Shown piece after piece: positions 6,005 through 6,017 of a stretch of 6,017 bases of DNA (its first letter is position 1; each line of letters begins with the position of its first letter). This stretch comes from Bacteroidota bacterium (lineage in GTDB: Bacteria > Bacteroidota > Bacteroidia > Bacteroidales > F082): the NCBI GenBank assembly GCA_002686705.1, contig NYYH01000061.1:1-6017 (forward strand), written 5' to 3'. The notes beneath the pieces were generated by a model. That model was not told where the DNA came from. It saw only the letters and a program-made list of their open reading frames with translations, and searched no databases. Made by a program: the position numbers and the translations under genes.

Positions 6005-6017
6005 TTCAAAGATCGAA

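Noticed and set aside
1..6017. CRISPR array, insertion sequence, tRNA or rRNA
   Set aside because: No regularly spaced repeats, transposase motifs, terminal inverted repeats around a gene, or GC-rich structured RNA segments were seen. The window is almost wholly filled by polysaccharide genes.

Overview
This 6 kb window is a piece of a surface-polysaccharide (O-antigen, capsule or exopolysaccharide) biosynthesis locus from a low-GC bacterium. Every supported gene lies on the minus strand, so transcription runs from right to left. Lines counted by hand are roughly 17-28% G+C. TGG codes for Trp and TGA is used as a stop, so the genetic code is the standard one. Most starts have weak or no Shine-Dalgarno sequence, and nothing here fixes the phylum: Bacteroidota, a spirochaete or a low-GC marine proteobacterium would all fit.

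Right part (6004 down to 2038): four genes in a compact row. First is an unusually short GT4-like glycosyltransferase with a cluster of cysteines (5063-6004, GTG start). Next is a GT2 glycosyltransferase (4242-5021). Then come two SAM-dependent methyltransferases that each begin with a CxxC...CxxC zinc-binding module. The first (3011-4237) has the complete architecture of the sugar C-methyltransferases TylC3/NovU/TcaB9/KijD1. The second (2038-2997) is a shorter, different methyltransferase. Gaps are 41, 4 and 13 bp. A perfect 10-bp inverted repeat overlaps the stop codon of the last gene and may end the unit.

Middle (1885-2037): 153 bp without a gene, very AT-rich, holding the hairpin at its right edge, a weak promoter candidate and a loosely repeated octamer.

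Left part (1884 down to 1): a 14-helix MurJ/MviN-like flippase (340-1884), whose stop overlaps by four bases (GTGA) the GTG start of a GT4 glycosyltransferase that runs off the left edge (1-343).

Inferred joint role: glycosyltransferases assemble a lipid-linked oligosaccharide at the inner face of the cytoplasmic membrane, the methyltransferases modify a nucleotide sugar or the growing glycan (probably making a C-methyl branched deoxysugar plus another methylation), and the flippase moves the lipid-linked unit across the membrane. No nucleotide-sugar synthesis enzyme, initiating phosphoglycosyltransferase or polymerase is in view; these would be expected outside the window. I see no RNA genes, mobile elements, CRISPR arrays or clearly novel system.
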